Notes: a model not told the origin generated them from the letters alone. Counted from the first letter of the stretch, positions 52,787-62,636 are shown. The stretch is 64,000 nucleotides of DNA from Parvularcula sp039818345 (GCA_039818345.1 JBCBUC010000017.1:15402-79401), one strand, 5' to 3'. A program made the numbers and translations.

Positions 52787-53359
52787 ATGGCAAACCGTCG
52801 CGACAGCCAGTTGGAGATGCTGAAGGATCTTATGATGCGCACAGAACTGTCCGCCAACCAGATCGCGAGCGCTGCTGGGGTCCAACCATCAACGCTCTAT
52901 CGGTTTTTGGACCAGCAAAGCGATACAGAACTCCGTGCCCATACGGAGGGAAAGATCCGCGCGGCTTTCAATTTGCCCCACCTCACCCCATCGGGATTCT
53001 CTGAACCCGAGGCGGTGCCCATCGAAACCAGCCCGAGCTTACCCGACCCCGAAACACTGGCGGCCGAATCCCTTGGCCTCTTTCGTATCCAATCGCGCAG
53101 CATGGAGGCGGCTGACATCCTGCCCGGCGACGTCATCACCGTTGCACTGAACCGCGAACCCAAGCCCCACGACATCGTGTGTGCGCAAGTCTTTGATCCC
53201 GCAACGGCCGAGGCGCAGACCCTCTTCCGCTGGTTTGAACCCCCCTATTTGGTGGCAGGGAGCACCACGACGAGCCTCCGCAAACCGCTCCTCATCGACG
53301 ATGAGTTCGTGGTGGTGCGAGGGCCCGCGATTGGCCTATTCCGACAGCGCCAATTGTAA
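52787..53359 (+). CDS. LexA-like HTH regulator with S24 fold, catalytic Lys missing
   Basis: A 190-residue regulator. The N-terminal helix-turn-helix is LSANQIASAAGVQPSTLYRF (about residues 18-37). The C-terminal half has the S24 peptidase pattern of LexA/CI: GLFRIQSRSMEAADILPGD keeps the nucleophile Ser (about residue 100), but the segment aligning with LexA TVKRL reads TLFRW, so the catalytic Lys is Phe. Self-cleavage is therefore unlikely. GAGGGG lies nine bases upstream of the ATG at 52787; the open frame to 52637 is not favoured. It may act as a ligand- or partner-controlled repressor. A TTGC repeat lies upstream. Confidence 0.75.
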   Translation: MANRRDSQLEMLKDLMMRTELSANQIASAAGVQPSTLYRFLDQQSDTELRAHTEGKIRAAFNLPHLTPSGFSEPEAVPIETSPSLPDPETLAAESLGLFRIQSRSMEAADILPGDVITVALNREPKPHDIVCAQVFDPATAEAQTLFRWFEPPYLVAGSTTTSLRKPLLIDDEFVVVRGPAIGLFRQRQL

Positions 53360-53388
53360 GCGCGAAGGGGGTCGCTGGACCTTGCCTT

Positions 53389-54339
53389 TTGCCGTGTGAT
53401 AATGTCGTCCACGTGACCCAGATTACTGTTGCAGCCCTTTACCATTTTGCCCCTCTCGACGATTTGAACGCGCATCGAGAGATGCTGCTCCGTGTGTTGA
53501 TGGATCATGAGGTCAAAGGCACCCTTTTATTGGCGCCAGAAGGTGTTAACGGCACCATTGCGGGGGACCGGCAAGGGATCGATGCAGCGCTCGATGCTGT
53601 CCGCTCACTGCCGGGTTGCTCAACCGTTGAGGTCAAAGAAAGTCACGCCGACAGCCAACCTTTTTTGCGAACAAAAGTTCGTCTGAAGAAGGAAATTGTG
53701 ACGATGGGCGTTGAAGGCATCGACCCCAAGAGCACGGTGGGTCAATATATCGGACCTGAACAGTGGAATGAGGTGATCTCTGACCCCAACACGGTGGTCG
53801 TCGATACCCGCAACGACTACGAAATCGGTATCGGGACGTTTAAGGGAGCAATTAATCCCTGTACCGAGTCTTTCCGTGATTTTCCAGCATGGTTCGATGC
53901 GTTTAAGGATAAACATCCAGACAAACGGATCGCCATGTTTTGCACAGGCGGTATTCGTTGCGAGAAATCAACGTCCTATGCGCGCTCCGTTGGCGTTGAG
54001 CAGGTCGTGCATCTCAAAGGCGGCATCCTCAAATATCTTGAAGAGGTCGACGAAAAAGACAGTCTTTGGGAGGGTGAGTGTTTCGTTTTCGATGGCCGTG
54101 TTTCAGTACGTCACGGCTTAGAGCTGGGCAGCTATGATCAGTGCTACGCTTGTCGGCGACCGATTGATGAATCCATGAAACAGGATAAACACTACATCCC
54201 TGGTGTCTGCTGTCCGCAGTGCAAAGATGAATACGGGGCAGAAGAAAGGGAACGGTTCGCAGAACGCAACCGCCAAATTACGCTCGCCAAAGAACGCGGT
54301 GAGCAGCACATGGGCCGGAAAGTCTGCCAGGATCAGTGA
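53389..54339 (+). CDS. trhO: tRNA uridine-34 hydroxylase TrhO (rhodanese-like)
   Basis: A 316-residue protein of the YceA/TrhO family, which hydroxylates U34 of tRNAs in an oxygen-dependent way for cmo5U synthesis. The N-terminal part has LLLAPEGVNGTIAG, the rhodanese domain has VVDTRNDYEIGIGTF and the active Cys in MFCTGGIRCEKST (about residue 184), and the C-terminus has two CxxC-type clusters (YACRRP, CCPQCKDE) with a Lys-rich end. Start: TTG at 53389 or GTG at 53413 (VTQITVAALY); the second gives the more family-like N-terminus. Confidence 0.9.
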   Translation: MPCDNVVHVTQITVAALYHFAPLDDLNAHREMLLRVLMDHEVKGTLLLAPEGVNGTIAGDRQGIDAALDAVRSLPGCSTVEVKESHADSQPFLRTKVRLKKEIVTMGVEGIDPKSTVGQYIGPEQWNEVISDPNTVVVDTRNDYEIGIGTFKGAINPCTESFRDFPAWFDAFKDKHPDKRIAMFCTGGIRCEKSTSYARSVGVEQVVHLKGGILKYLEEVDEKDSLWEGECFVFDGRVSVRHGLELGSYDQCYACRRPIDESMKQDKHYIPGVCCPQCKDEYGAEERERFAERNRQITLAKERGEQHMGRKVCQDQ

Positions 54340-54354
54340 GCGGCGACCTTTAAA

Positions 54355-55002
54355 GTGCAGAGCTCCCTTCCCATTCTTTATTCCTTCCGTCGCTGCCCTT
54401 ATGCGATGCGTGCACGGATGGCTATTCTTCTCTGCGGCAAGGTCGTCCGCTTGCGGGAGATTATTCTCCGCGACAAGCCCAAAGACATGCTGAAAGCCTC
54501 CCCCAAAGGCACCGTCCCGGTTCTTGTGTTGCCAAATGGCGAGGTGATCGACGAAAGCCTTAGCGTGATGGCGTGGGCGATCGGTGATGGGTTTGCCAAT
54601 TTGGCTTCGCCGAGCAACGACGAGCGCGCCCTCGTTGAACGCAATGACGGCCCCTTCAAGCATGATCTTGATCGCTATAAATACCCAAACCGCTATCAAG
54701 ACGTCGACGCGCTTTCCCACCGCGCTGCTGGCGCTGATTTTATCTCTCTCCTGAATGATCGGATCAAAAAGACGGGTGGCCTTTCGAGCAGCGAGTCCAT
54801 CTTTGGCGACATCGCGATCTTTCCCTTCATCCGGCAGTTTCGGATCGCTGATCCCACTTGGTTTGACGCTAACACTTGGCCAGATGTCCACGCCTGGTTA
54901 GAGCGGCACATCAACAGCGACCTCTTCGTTCGTGCCATGAAGAAATACCCATTGTGGAACGACACGGGCGAAGAATTTATCTTCGGTGCAGACGAAAACT
55001 AG
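54355..55002 (+). CDS. Glutathione S-transferase family protein
   Basis: A 215-residue protein with a thioredoxin-like N-terminal domain: ILYSFRRCPYAMRARMAI carries the CPYA motif with the redox Cys near residue 14, GTVPVL the cis-Pro and ESLSVMAWA the glutathione-binding residues near residue 67. The C-terminal helical domain is of normal size and ends with SIFGDIAIFPFIRQF. CPYA-type GSTs act as glutathione-dependent reductases or dehydrogenases; the substrate is unknown. It follows trhO after 15 bases. Confidence 0.88.
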   Translation: MQSSLPILYSFRRCPYAMRARMAILLCGKVVRLREIILRDKPKDMLKASPKGTVPVLVLPNGEVIDESLSVMAWAIGDGFANLASPSNDERALVERNDGPFKHDLDRYKYPNRYQDVDALSHRAAGADFISLLNDRIKKTGGLSSSESIFGDIAIFPFIRQFRIADPTWFDANTWPDVHAWLERHINSDLFVRAMKKYPLWNDTGEEFIFGADEN

Positions 55003-55031
55003 TGTTGGTAGCGACCTCGGCGACGATCAAT

Positions 55032-55700
55032 TTAGAATGGACAGGGTGACGAAAAGCGGACGTCCTGCCCGGTCGTGGGTGAGATGAAACCGAGTTCTCG
55101 CGCATGGAGGAGAAGTCTTGGACTCGCCGCAATCGCGCGGTCGTCTGCATACCACCGGTCACCGAGGATCGCGTGCCCTATACTTTTCATATGCACCCGG
55201 AGTTGGTGGGAGCGGCCAGTGATCGGCGTGAGCTCTAGTCGGGTCCGATCGCCTTGACGGCCGATCACGCGCCAGTGGGTCACCGCCTGTCGCCCTTTTT
55301 CGTGATCAATCATTTGCAAAGGACGGTTTGGCCAATCACAGATCATTGGCGCATCAATCGTTCCTGCGTCTTCTGCCACCTCGCCCGTGACCACGGCCTC
55401 GTAAACCTTGGTGGTTTTTCGTTTTTCAAACTGCTGTTGCAAGTCAGCGAGGTTGGTTTTGCCCCGGGCCATCACGCAAATCCCGGAGGTCGCCATATCG
55501 AGTCGATGCACCGTGAGCGCATCGGGGTAGCATCGCTGGACGCGCTGCTCCAGACAATCAGGCTCGGCTTTACCCGGTACACTGAGCAAGCCGGCCGGCT
55601 TTTCCAACACAAGGAAGTCGATGGTTTCCGCGATTACACCAATCGCCTGCGGATCGCCGGGGGCTTGGATCCATCTTTCCGTCACAAGACCAACCATCAA
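55032..55700 (-). CDS. RluA-family pseudouridine synthase
   Basis: A 222-residue enzyme of the RluA/RluC/RluD family that isomerises uridine to pseudouridine in rRNA or tRNA. VLEKPAGLLSVPGK near residue 32 and HRLDMATSGICVMARG around residue 65 (catalytic Asp in HRLD) are the signatures; LELTPITGRSHQLRVH follows. No S4 domain is present at the N-terminus, as in RluA, so it is closest to the short RluA type. It transcribes leftwards and is divergent from the TonB receptor. Confidence 0.9.
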   Translation of the reverse strand: MMVGLVTERWIQAPGDPQAIGVIAETIDFLVLEKPAGLLSVPGKAEPDCLEQRVQRCYPDALTVHRLDMATSGICVMARGKTNLADLQQQFEKRKTTKVYEAVVTGEVAEDAGTIDAPMICDWPNRPLQMIDHEKGRQAVTHWRVIGRQGDRTRLELTPITGRSHQLRVHMKSIGHAILGDRWYADDRAIAASPRLLLHARELGFISPTTGQDVRFSSPCPF

Positions 55701-56055
55701 ACCTTTTGCGCCGACGCTTCAATAACCAAAGATCATTCGACGATACAGATGCCGCGCACCACCAGGATGACAAGGCGCGCTCTACTGTTCCCAAAGGATC
55801 TCCCTTTGACGCGGCTAAATTTTCGTTATCTCGAAGTTTTTCCAAGGGTTAAAAGATCACAGAGGCGCTTTGAAACGCCGTGCTCAAGGCCCTAAAAGCC
55901 TCGCCTCCCAGGCATTACTTTGACATACCGAATGATTAATGTAGGACCGGCTCGACTTTGCGTCCCACCATGGATGCTTCTTGAACCTGCCGCATGGGGT
56001 GCGGTGGTTCGCAACCTCCCGCGCTTGGCAGAGCGCCGGGAAAAGGACACGATAC
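55701..56055. other. Divergent intergenic region before TonB receptor
   Basis: These 355 bases between the pseudouridine synthase (minus) and the TonB receptor (plus) contain no supported gene. TTGACA at 55920-55925 equals a -35 consensus, but no good -10 follows at 16-18 bases. Nothing else stands out, except AAAGGA at 56044-56048 which is the likely ribosome binding site of the receptor start at 56056. Confidence 0.4.
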
Positions 56056-58494
56056 ATGCTTATTCGATCCGGCGTATCGGGCATCGCCCTGACGGCTGCA
56101 CTCTTGGCCCAAGCCGCAGCTCAGGATGACGATGGTCGGCAGCTCGACGTTATTACCGTCACCGCCACCAAAACCGAAACCACGGCACAAGATGCCCCGT
56201 TGGCGATCCAAGCGATTGGCTCGGAAACAATTGATGAGCTCGGCATTGGTAACTTCGACGATTATGTTCGCCAGCTGCCAAACGTCACCTTTGGTGGGCG
56301 GGGGCCGGGACAATCCACCGTCTATATCCGCGGCATGGCGGTGCAGCCGATCACGGTGCTGCTGTCGGGGGCACAAGGCACCACGCCCAACGTGGCGCTC
56401 TATCTCGACGAGCAACCGGTCACTGCGCCGGGGCGTAACTTAGATGTTTATGCAACCGACCTTGAACGGATCGAAGTCCTTCCAGGACCGCAAGGCACGC
56501 TCTTTGGTGCAAGCTCTCAGGCCGGCACGATCCGACTGATCACCAACAAACCGCGGATCAACGAATTCGATTTTGGTGCAGAGGTGTCAACTGCAATTAC
56601 CGAAGGCGGAGACGAGAGTTTTGGTTTCGAGGGCTTCGTCAACATCCCCTTGGTGGAAGATAAGCTCGCTGCACGGGTCGCAGCCTATTCGATCCACGAA
56701 GGCGGCTATATCGATAATGTGGCCGGTACGTTTACGACAGATCCGTCGATCAACCCCGACAGCACAGCGACCCCAGATGCAGTGAGTTACGTCGCCGCTG
56801 ACAATGCAGACCTCGTCGAAGACAATTTCAACGACAGCTCCTACCAAGGTGTGCGGGCGAGCCTGCTTTGGGAAATCAACGACGATTGGAAGTTGTCTCT
56901 TCAGCACACCCACCAACAACTCGAAGCAGACGGCGTGTTCGACTATGATCCCACGGTCGGTGACTTGGAGGTGAACAGGTTCTTTGAGGACAGCCTCGAA
57001 GACGAGTTCGACCAAACGGCCTGGACGCTTGAGGGGCGCCTGGCCATGCTCGACGTCATCTATACGGGCGCGTATCTTGATCGTGAAGTCAACCAATCGG
57101 TCGATTACACCGGGTACAACAACGCCGGTGCCTTCGTTTCTTACTACACCTGTACCTACACAAGCGGCGCGGCAGCCCAGGCCGCCTTCGTCACGCCCGG
57201 GGGACGCGAATGCCTCGACCCGACGAAAGGCGCCGTGATCACCCAAGACCAAACGCGGAACACGCACGAATTCCGGTTTTTAACCCCGCAAGATCTCCGT
57301 GTGCGGCTGACAGCGGGTGTTTTCTATGACGATTTCGAGATCGAGACGCAGGACGATTATATCTATGTGGCGGCGACCGAGCTTGGTTTTGCGCCAAACG
57401 CGCCGATCTCCACCGCGGTCCAGGTCAACCCGAACACCAGGGGTGAGAACGTCACCTTCTTCAACGACATTCGGCGTACGGAAGAACAGCTTGCCTTTTT
57501 TGGTGAGCTCTCCTTTGATATCATCCCCGATGTCCTCACCGTGACCGGCGGCGTTCGTTACTATGAGATTGACTCAGATTTTGAAGGGTCATCGAACTTT
57601 GCGAACGGGATCTTCACCACGCCCGATGTCGCGCTTGATGATCAAGACTCCGGCCGCGACTATGATGTGTCAGGCGATCACACGACAGACCCGCTGACCA
57701 CCGACGGCACCGTGTTCAAGGCGAATATCAGCTGGACACCTAAGGATGATATTCTTGTTTATGCAACGTACTCCGAAGGTTTCCGACCTGGCGGCTGGAA
57801 CCGTGGTGGCGGCATTCCGTCGGCCAACCCGGCGTTTCCAACGGTGGATTCGACCTATGATACCGACGATGTGCAAAACTATGAGCTGGGGGTGAAGAGC
57901 TTGCTGCTGGACAACACACTCCAGCTGAACGGCAATATCTATTTCGTCGAGTGGTCCGATATGCAGGTTTCGCGGTTCGATCCGCAGAACGTTTCGATCT
58001 TGACGTTTATTGAAAATGCTGCGGACTCGGAGATTTTCGGGATCGAAGCCGACGCAGCATGGGCGGCCACGGACAATCTCACGCTCTTCGGTGCTATCTC
58101 CTACAACGACACCGAATTGACCGCCATCAACGCCCAGGTGATTGAGCTTGCTCCCGTGGGCAGCGAGCTACCACTTGTCCCAACGTTCCAAGGAACGACC
58201 AGGGCACGTTATGAATGGGCCGTTGGTGACTACGATCTCCACGTTCAGGGCGCTGTTCAATACGCCGGGAAGAGCTTCTCGTCTCTTGTCGCGGAGGTGC
58301 GTGAAGAGCAGGATTCCTATACAACAGCAGACTTCTCAGCTGGTTTCCGCCGAGACCAATGGCTCGCTGAATTCACCATCGAGAACCTCACCGACGAACG
58401 GGCTGAGCTGTTCATCAATGACCAAGATGACATCACGCGGATCACCACAAACCGACCACGGACCTTTGGCCTGCGCGTGAGGTACGACTACTGA
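56056..58494 (+). CDS. TonB-dependent outer-membrane receptor
   Basis: An 812-residue receptor. MLIRSGVSGIALTAALLAQAAA is a signal peptide. The plug domain starts LDVITVTATKTETTAQDAPL (a TonB-box-like stretch), with DELGIGNFDDYVRQLPNV and LERIEVLPGPQGTLFGASS (residues about 135-153). The rest is a long beta barrel with alternating aromatic positions, and it ends with FGLRVRYDY, the usual C-terminal Tyr/Phe. Such receptors bring siderophores, sugars or vitamin-like compounds across the outer membrane. The ATG overlap TGATG joins its stop to the sulfotransferase gene. A longer N-terminal start at 55981 would delay the signal and is not favoured. Confidence 0.93.
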   Translation: MLIRSGVSGIALTAALLAQAAAQDDDGRQLDVITVTATKTETTAQDAPLAIQAIGSETIDELGIGNFDDYVRQLPNVTFGGRGPGQSTVYIRGMAVQPITVLLSGAQGTTPNVALYLDEQPVTAPGRNLDVYATDLERIEVLPGPQGTLFGASSQAGTIRLITNKPRINEFDFGAEVSTAITEGGDESFGFEGFVNIPLVEDKLAARVAAYSIHEGGYIDNVAGTFTTDPSINPDSTATPDAVSYVAADNADLVEDNFNDSSYQGVRASLLWEINDDWKLSLQHTHQQLEADGVFDYDPTVGDLEVNRFFEDSLEDEFDQTAWTLEGRLAMLDVIYTGAYLDREVNQSVDYTGYNNAGAFVSYYTCTYTSGAAAQAAFVTPGGRECLDPTKGAVITQDQTRNTHEFRFLTPQDLRVRLTAGVFYDDFEIETQDDYIYVAATELGFAPNAPISTAVQVNPNTRGENVTFFNDIRRTEEQLAFFGELSFDIIPDVLTVTGGVRYYEIDSDFEGSSNFANGIFTTPDVALDDQDSGRDYDVSGDHTTDPLTTDGTVFKANISWTPKDDILVYATYSEGFRPGGWNRGGGIPSANPAFPTVDSTYDTDDVQNYELGVKSLLLDNTLQLNGNIYFVEWSDMQVSRFDPQNVSILTFIENAADSEIFGIEADAAWAATDNLTLFGAISYNDTELTAINAQVIELAPVGSELPLVPTFQGTTRARYEWAVGDYDLHVQGAVQYAGKSFSSLVAEVREEQDSYTTADFSAGFRRDQWLAEFTIENLTDERAELFINDQDDITRITTNRPRTFGLRVRYDY

Positions 58495-60470
58495 TGACAG
58501 ACGACGGCCTCCCAGAGGCCAAACAGCAGCTTCAGTCAGGGGACTTTATGGGGGCTCTCGCAACAGCGAGGGCCCTTCGCCATGAAGGTGACCAAACCGC
58601 TGAAGCGCTCTATATCGAAGCTGTCTGCCTACGTTACTTACACCGTCTTGACGATGCTGCTCAGACGGTTGAAGAGCTTATCACAGCCATGCCGCGCTAC
58701 GCCCGCGCTTACCAGGAGCGTGGTCATATCTTTAAAGCTCAGGGTGCTTCTGAAAAGGCGATCAACGCTTACGCAGAAGCAACGGCGCGCAACCCTTCCC
58801 TTTTGGCGGCGTGGCGATCGCTGGCGGAACTCGCGGACCCTACCTCTGATGGGGCAGCCCTTGCTCGCAAGCAAATCGCGCGGTTAAAAGCCATGCCCCC
58901 TGTTCTCGTCAGTGTCGAGAGCATGATGCATGACGGCAAATTCTACCAAGCCGAGCAATTATGCCGAAAACACCTTCAGGCGAACCCCCAGGACACAACA
59001 GGGATGCGTCTTTTAGCGCAGCTTGGGATGGAACTTGGCATCCTCGACGATGCCGAGTTTCTGCTAGAAAGTGCGTTGGCATTCGCGCCCCACGACACGG
59101 AGATGCGCCTCGATTATATCAGTGTTCTTCATAAACGGCAGAAGTACGAGCGATCCTTTGAAGAGGTTGCAAGCCTCCATCGCGCCCACCCTGACGACCC
59201 CGCGATCACCTCCAGCTATGCCAATGAGGCCTTGGCTGTGGGCCGTTTTGATGAGGCGATCGATATCTATGACGACCTCGCCGAGCGCTTTCCTCAGGTG
59301 GCGGTCAATCATTTGGTCAGAGGACATGCCCTCAAAACCGTTGGTCGCCATAACGATGCGGTGAACGCGTATCGCTCCGCCTACAATGCACGTGCCAGCT
59401 TTGGCGATGCTTATTGGAGCCTTGCCAACCTCAAAACGTATCAGTTCAACGACGATGAGCTTGAACAAATGCGCACAATTGAGCGGTCAATCGATCTTTC
59501 GCCAGAGGATCACTACCACCTCTGCTTTGCTCTCGGCAAAGCGCTGGAAGATCGAGACAGTATCGATGAAGCCTTCGCCTATTATGCGCAAGGGAACGCG
59601 CTCAAACGGCAGGAGCTCCGCTATGATCCCGATCGAATGGATGAGGAATTAAAAGCACAAAAAGACCTGTTTACGGAGGACTTTCTAAGGAACCTCCCGC
59701 AAGGGGGTTCATCCTCGCCCGCGCCTATCTTTATCGTCGGCCTACCAAGGGCTGGCTCGACCCTTGTGGAGCAAATTCTTGCGTCCCATACCGATGTCGA
59801 AGGAACGCTCGAACTACCGAACATTCTTGCACTGGTGCACAAACTCAACGGCCGAAGAAAACTCGGCGATGATCCGCGCTATCCATCGGTTATCAAACAG
59901 CTGACCCCGGAGCAGCGGACGCAATTTGGCGAAGCCTTTTTAAAAGATACAGCTGTCCACAGAGGAAATGCACCCCGCTTCACCGACAAAATGCCGAACA
60001 ATTTTCGTCATATCGGCCTTATTCGCATGATGTTGCCGCAGGCGAAAATCATTGATGCGCGCCGCAATCCTTTTGATTGTTGTTTTAGCGGCTTCAAGCA
60101 ACTCTTCGCCGAGGGGCAGGAATTTTCCTATAGCCTCAGTGACTTGGGACGCTACTACCGCGGATATGTTGATCTCATGGCCCATTGGGACCACGTCTTT
60201 CCTGGGCAAATCCTCCGCCTTCAGTACGAAGATGTTGTCGAAGACCTCGAAGGTTCCGTAAGAAAATTGCTCGCGTTTTGTGATTTGCCTTTCGAGGATC
60301 AGTGCCTGCGGTTTTTTGAAACTGACCGCTCTGTCCGAACCGCCAGTTCGGAACAGGTTCGTCGCCCTCTCTATTCATCTGGCGTCGGACAATGGCGCCC
60401 CTTCGCAACCCACCTTGAGCCCTTGTTTGCGGCGCTCGGCCCCCTCGCACCGGAGCGTTTGCATGCGTAA
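58494..60470 (+). CDS. TPR-repeat sulfotransferase 1
   Basis: A 658-residue two-part protein. Residues 1 to about 400 are TPR-like helical pairs (for example AYQERGHIFKAQGASEKAI and SYANEALAVGRFDEAIDIY). Residues about 410-650 are a sulfotransferase domain: IFIVGLPRAGSTLVEQIL is the 5'-phosphosulfate-binding loop of PAPS enzymes (about residue 413), KMPNNFRHIGLI and ARRNPFDCCFSGFKQ are the second helix and 3'-phosphate part. Marine alphaproteobacteria often have this fusion. The acceptor is unknown; peptides or glycans are both possible. It begins with TGATG overlap to the TonB receptor and overlaps BCCT by eight bases. Confidence 0.88.
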   Translation: MTDDGLPEAKQQLQSGDFMGALATARALRHEGDQTAEALYIEAVCLRYLHRLDDAAQTVEELITAMPRYARAYQERGHIFKAQGASEKAINAYAEATARNPSLLAAWRSLAELADPTSDGAALARKQIARLKAMPPVLVSVESMMHDGKFYQAEQLCRKHLQANPQDTTGMRLLAQLGMELGILDDAEFLLESALAFAPHDTEMRLDYISVLHKRQKYERSFEEVASLHRAHPDDPAITSSYANEALAVGRFDEAIDIYDDLAERFPQVAVNHLVRGHALKTVGRHNDAVNAYRSAYNARASFGDAYWSLANLKTYQFNDDELEQMRTIERSIDLSPEDHYHLCFALGKALEDRDSIDEAFAYYAQGNALKRQELRYDPDRMDEELKAQKDLFTEDFLRNLPQGGSSSPAPIFIVGLPRAGSTLVEQILASHTDVEGTLELPNILALVHKLNGRRKLGDDPRYPSVIKQLTPEQRTQFGEAFLKDTAVHRGNAPRFTDKMPNNFRHIGLIRMMLPQAKIIDARRNPFDCCFSGFKQLFAEGQEFSYSLSDLGRYYRGYVDLMAHWDHVFPGQILRLQYEDVVEDLEGSVRKLLAFCDLPFEDQCLRFFETDRSVRTASSEQVRRPLYSSGVGQWRPFATHLEPLFAALGPLAPERLHA

Positions 60471-62091
60471 CGCCAATGACGATACCCAACTCCCTGAGGA
60501 TTTAGCGCCCGATCAGTCTTGCTATGATACAGAGCATGAGACGGGTGAGAACAACATCCAGGTGTTCGGCCTCGACATCCACAATCCGGTGTTCCCTGTC
60601 AGCGCGACCTTGATCTTGATCTTTGTGATCAGTGCCCTGGTTTTTCCAGAGCGCGCCAGTGAATGGCTATTGGCGAGCAGGAACAGTGTGTTGAGCCGAG
60701 CCGACTGGCTTTTTATCCTGGTTACGAATGTTGCTGTGCTGTTCACCGCGATCCTTGCCTTCACACCGTTTGGGGCAATCCGCCTGGGCGGCGAAGATGC
60801 TAAGCCTGAATTCAGCACACGGTCTTGGCTCGCCATGCTCTTTTCCGCAGGCGTCGGCATCGGCATGTTGTTCTACGGCGCCGCGGAGCCGTTGGCTTAC
60901 TACACAGGATGGTCCGGCACGCCCCTTGGCGTAGAAGCAGGAACACCCACCGCCCAACGACTAGCGTTCAGTGCAACGATCTTTCATTGGGGGCTGACAC
61001 CATGGGCGGTCTACGCGGTTATCGGTCTTTCCTTGGCCTTTTTTACGTTCAACAAAGGCCTTCCTCTGACGATCAGGTCGATTTTTTATCCGCTTCTTGG
61101 TGAACGGGTGTGGGGATGGCCTGGCCATATCATTGATCTTGCTGCGGTCATCGCCACACTGTTTGGCTTGGCCACCTCCCTTGGTCTTGGTGCGAAACAG
61201 GCCGCAAGTGGCCTTGGCTTTCTTTTTGGCGTCAGCGATGGCCTCCAGACACAAGTCCTTTTGATCATCGGGATCACCACGATGGCCATCTTCTCCGTGG
61301 TACGAGGGCTCGAGGGCGGTGTGAAGGTCCTCAGCAATGTGAACATTGTGCTGGCCCTGATGTTGCTCCTGTTCGTGATCATTGCAGGGCCAACGGGTTC
61401 GATCCTTGCAAGCTACCTCCCCAATGCCGGGGCGTATGTCACCGACACGTTCCGCCTCTCCAATTGGGTCGGACGGGCGGACCAAGACTGGTTTCACGGC
61501 TGGACCATCTTTTACTGGGCCTGGTGGGTCTCATGGTCGCCCTTTGTCGGGATGTTTATTGCGCGGGTGTCACGGGGGCGGACGATCCGCGAATTTCTCT
61601 TCGCCGTGCTCGTGATCCCTACTTTCGTTGCAATCATCTGGTTTTCATCGTTTGGCACCGCGGCGATTGAACAAGTGCAAGAGGGCGTTGGCAGTCTGCC
61701 CAATGGCATCACTGACGTGTCGCTGGTGTTGTTCCAGACGCTTGAGAACCTACCCTTTCCTCAGGTATCGGCCTTTTTTGCGATCGTTTTGTTGATCATC
61801 TTTTTCGTCACGTCCAGCGATTCAGGATCGCTCGTGATCGACAGCATCACAGCGGGCGGCAAGCTCGATGCCCCCATGCCTCAGCGGGTCTTTTGGGCGA
61901 CAATGGAAGGTCTCGTGGCCATCGTGCTGCTTGTCGGCGGCGGGTCGGCGGCGCTTTCCGCGCTACAGGCAGGAACGATCGCGGCGGGCCTTCCTTTCGC
62001 CTTCGTGGTGCTCTTGGCCTGCGTCAGCCTCGTCATGGGCCTGAAGGATGAAAAGCATATTTTGGATGACGCGAAGAGGGAGGCCACCTAA
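60463..62091 (+). CDS. BCCT-family betaine/choline/carnitine-type transporter
   Basis: A 542-residue inner-membrane transporter with 12 predicted helices after a 40-residue acidic N-terminal tail. GVGIGMLFYGAAEPLAYY (about residues 130-147), IFYWAWWVSWSPFVGMF (about 350-366) with the tryptophan-rich motif of helix 8, and ISRGRTIREF-like VSRGRTIREFLF are the family signatures. BCCT proteins move quaternary ammonium or sulfonium compounds with Na+ or H+, or as antiporters. Start ATG at 60463 overlaps the sulfotransferase stop by eight bases; its stop shares a base with the MarR gene. Confidence 0.93.
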   Translation: MRNANDDTQLPEDLAPDQSCYDTEHETGENNIQVFGLDIHNPVFPVSATLILIFVISALVFPERASEWLLASRNSVLSRADWLFILVTNVAVLFTAILAFTPFGAIRLGGEDAKPEFSTRSWLAMLFSAGVGIGMLFYGAAEPLAYYTGWSGTPLGVEAGTPTAQRLAFSATIFHWGLTPWAVYAVIGLSLAFFTFNKGLPLTIRSIFYPLLGERVWGWPGHIIDLAAVIATLFGLATSLGLGAKQAASGLGFLFGVSDGLQTQVLLIIGITTMAIFSVVRGLEGGVKVLSNVNIVLALMLLLFVIIAGPTGSILASYLPNAGAYVTDTFRLSNWVGRADQDWFHGWTIFYWAWWVSWSPFVGMFIARVSRGRTIREFLFAVLVIPTFVAIIWFSSFGTAAIEQVQEGVGSLPNGITDVSLVLFQTLENLPFPQVSAFFAIVLLIIFFVTSSDSGSLVIDSITAGGKLDAPMPQRVFWATMEGLVAIVLLVGGGSAALSALQAGTIAAGLPFAFVVLLACVSLVMGLKDEKHILDDAKREAT

Positions 62092-62636
62092 TGGGGGAGA
62101 CCTACCAACGGGCTATGGAGGAGCCGAGCACCGTGACGATGGATCGGACAGACGATGCCTTGGTGGCGTTGCGCCAGATTCTTCGGGCCACCGAAATCAG
62201 CGCCCGCTCGCTCGCCAAGGCCAGCGGCCTCAGCCCATCACAACACATTGTCCTGCAGCTTTTGTCCAAGAAGGGCTGCCTCACCCCAGGCACCATCGCC
62301 AAGGAAATGTCACTCAGCCAGGCCACCGTCACGTCGCTGATCGATAAACTGGAATCAAAGAGCCTCTTGAGGCGTACGAAAGACGACAAAGACCGTCGGC
62401 GCAGTTTCGTTGCGTTAACCTCGGATGGGGAAGCTCTTCTCGATCGCTCCCCCGCCATTTTGCAAGAACGGTTCGAGACACGGTTTCGCAAACTTGAGGA
62501 ATGGGAAAAGTCCTTCATTGTTGCCGCCCTCGAACGGGTTGCATCCATTCTGGACGCAGAAGATATCGATGCCGCTCCTGTGCTCGACGTCGGGCCTTTG
62601 AGCGAAACACCGAATGGGTCGTCAGCACATCGCTAA
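62091..62636 (+). CDS. MarR-family transcriptional regulator
   Basis: A 181-residue winged-helix regulator. GCLTPGTIAKEMSLSQATVT is the helix-turn-helix (about residues 61-80), followed by the wing DKDRRRSFVALTSDGEALL, the typical MarR signature. The C-terminal helix supports dimerisation. The TAATG overlap joins it to the BCCT gene, so it is in the same transcript and could regulate that transporter. A relation to ectoine/osmolyte control is known for MarR proteins next to such transporters, but is only inferred here. Confidence 0.88.
   Translation: MGETYQRAMEEPSTVTMDRTDDALVALRQILRATEISARSLAKASGLSPSQHIVLQLLSKKGCLTPGTIAKEMSLSQATVTSLIDKLESKSLLRRTKDDKDRRRSFVALTSDGEALLDRSPAILQERFETRFRKLEEWEKSFIVAALERVASILDAEDIDAAPVLDVGPLSETPNGSSAHR

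Noticed and set aside
55920..55948. Sigma-70-type promoter before the TonB receptor
   Set aside because: The -35 TTGACA is perfect but no -10 element exists at 16-18 bases; the nearest AT-rich hexamers are at 10-12 bases.
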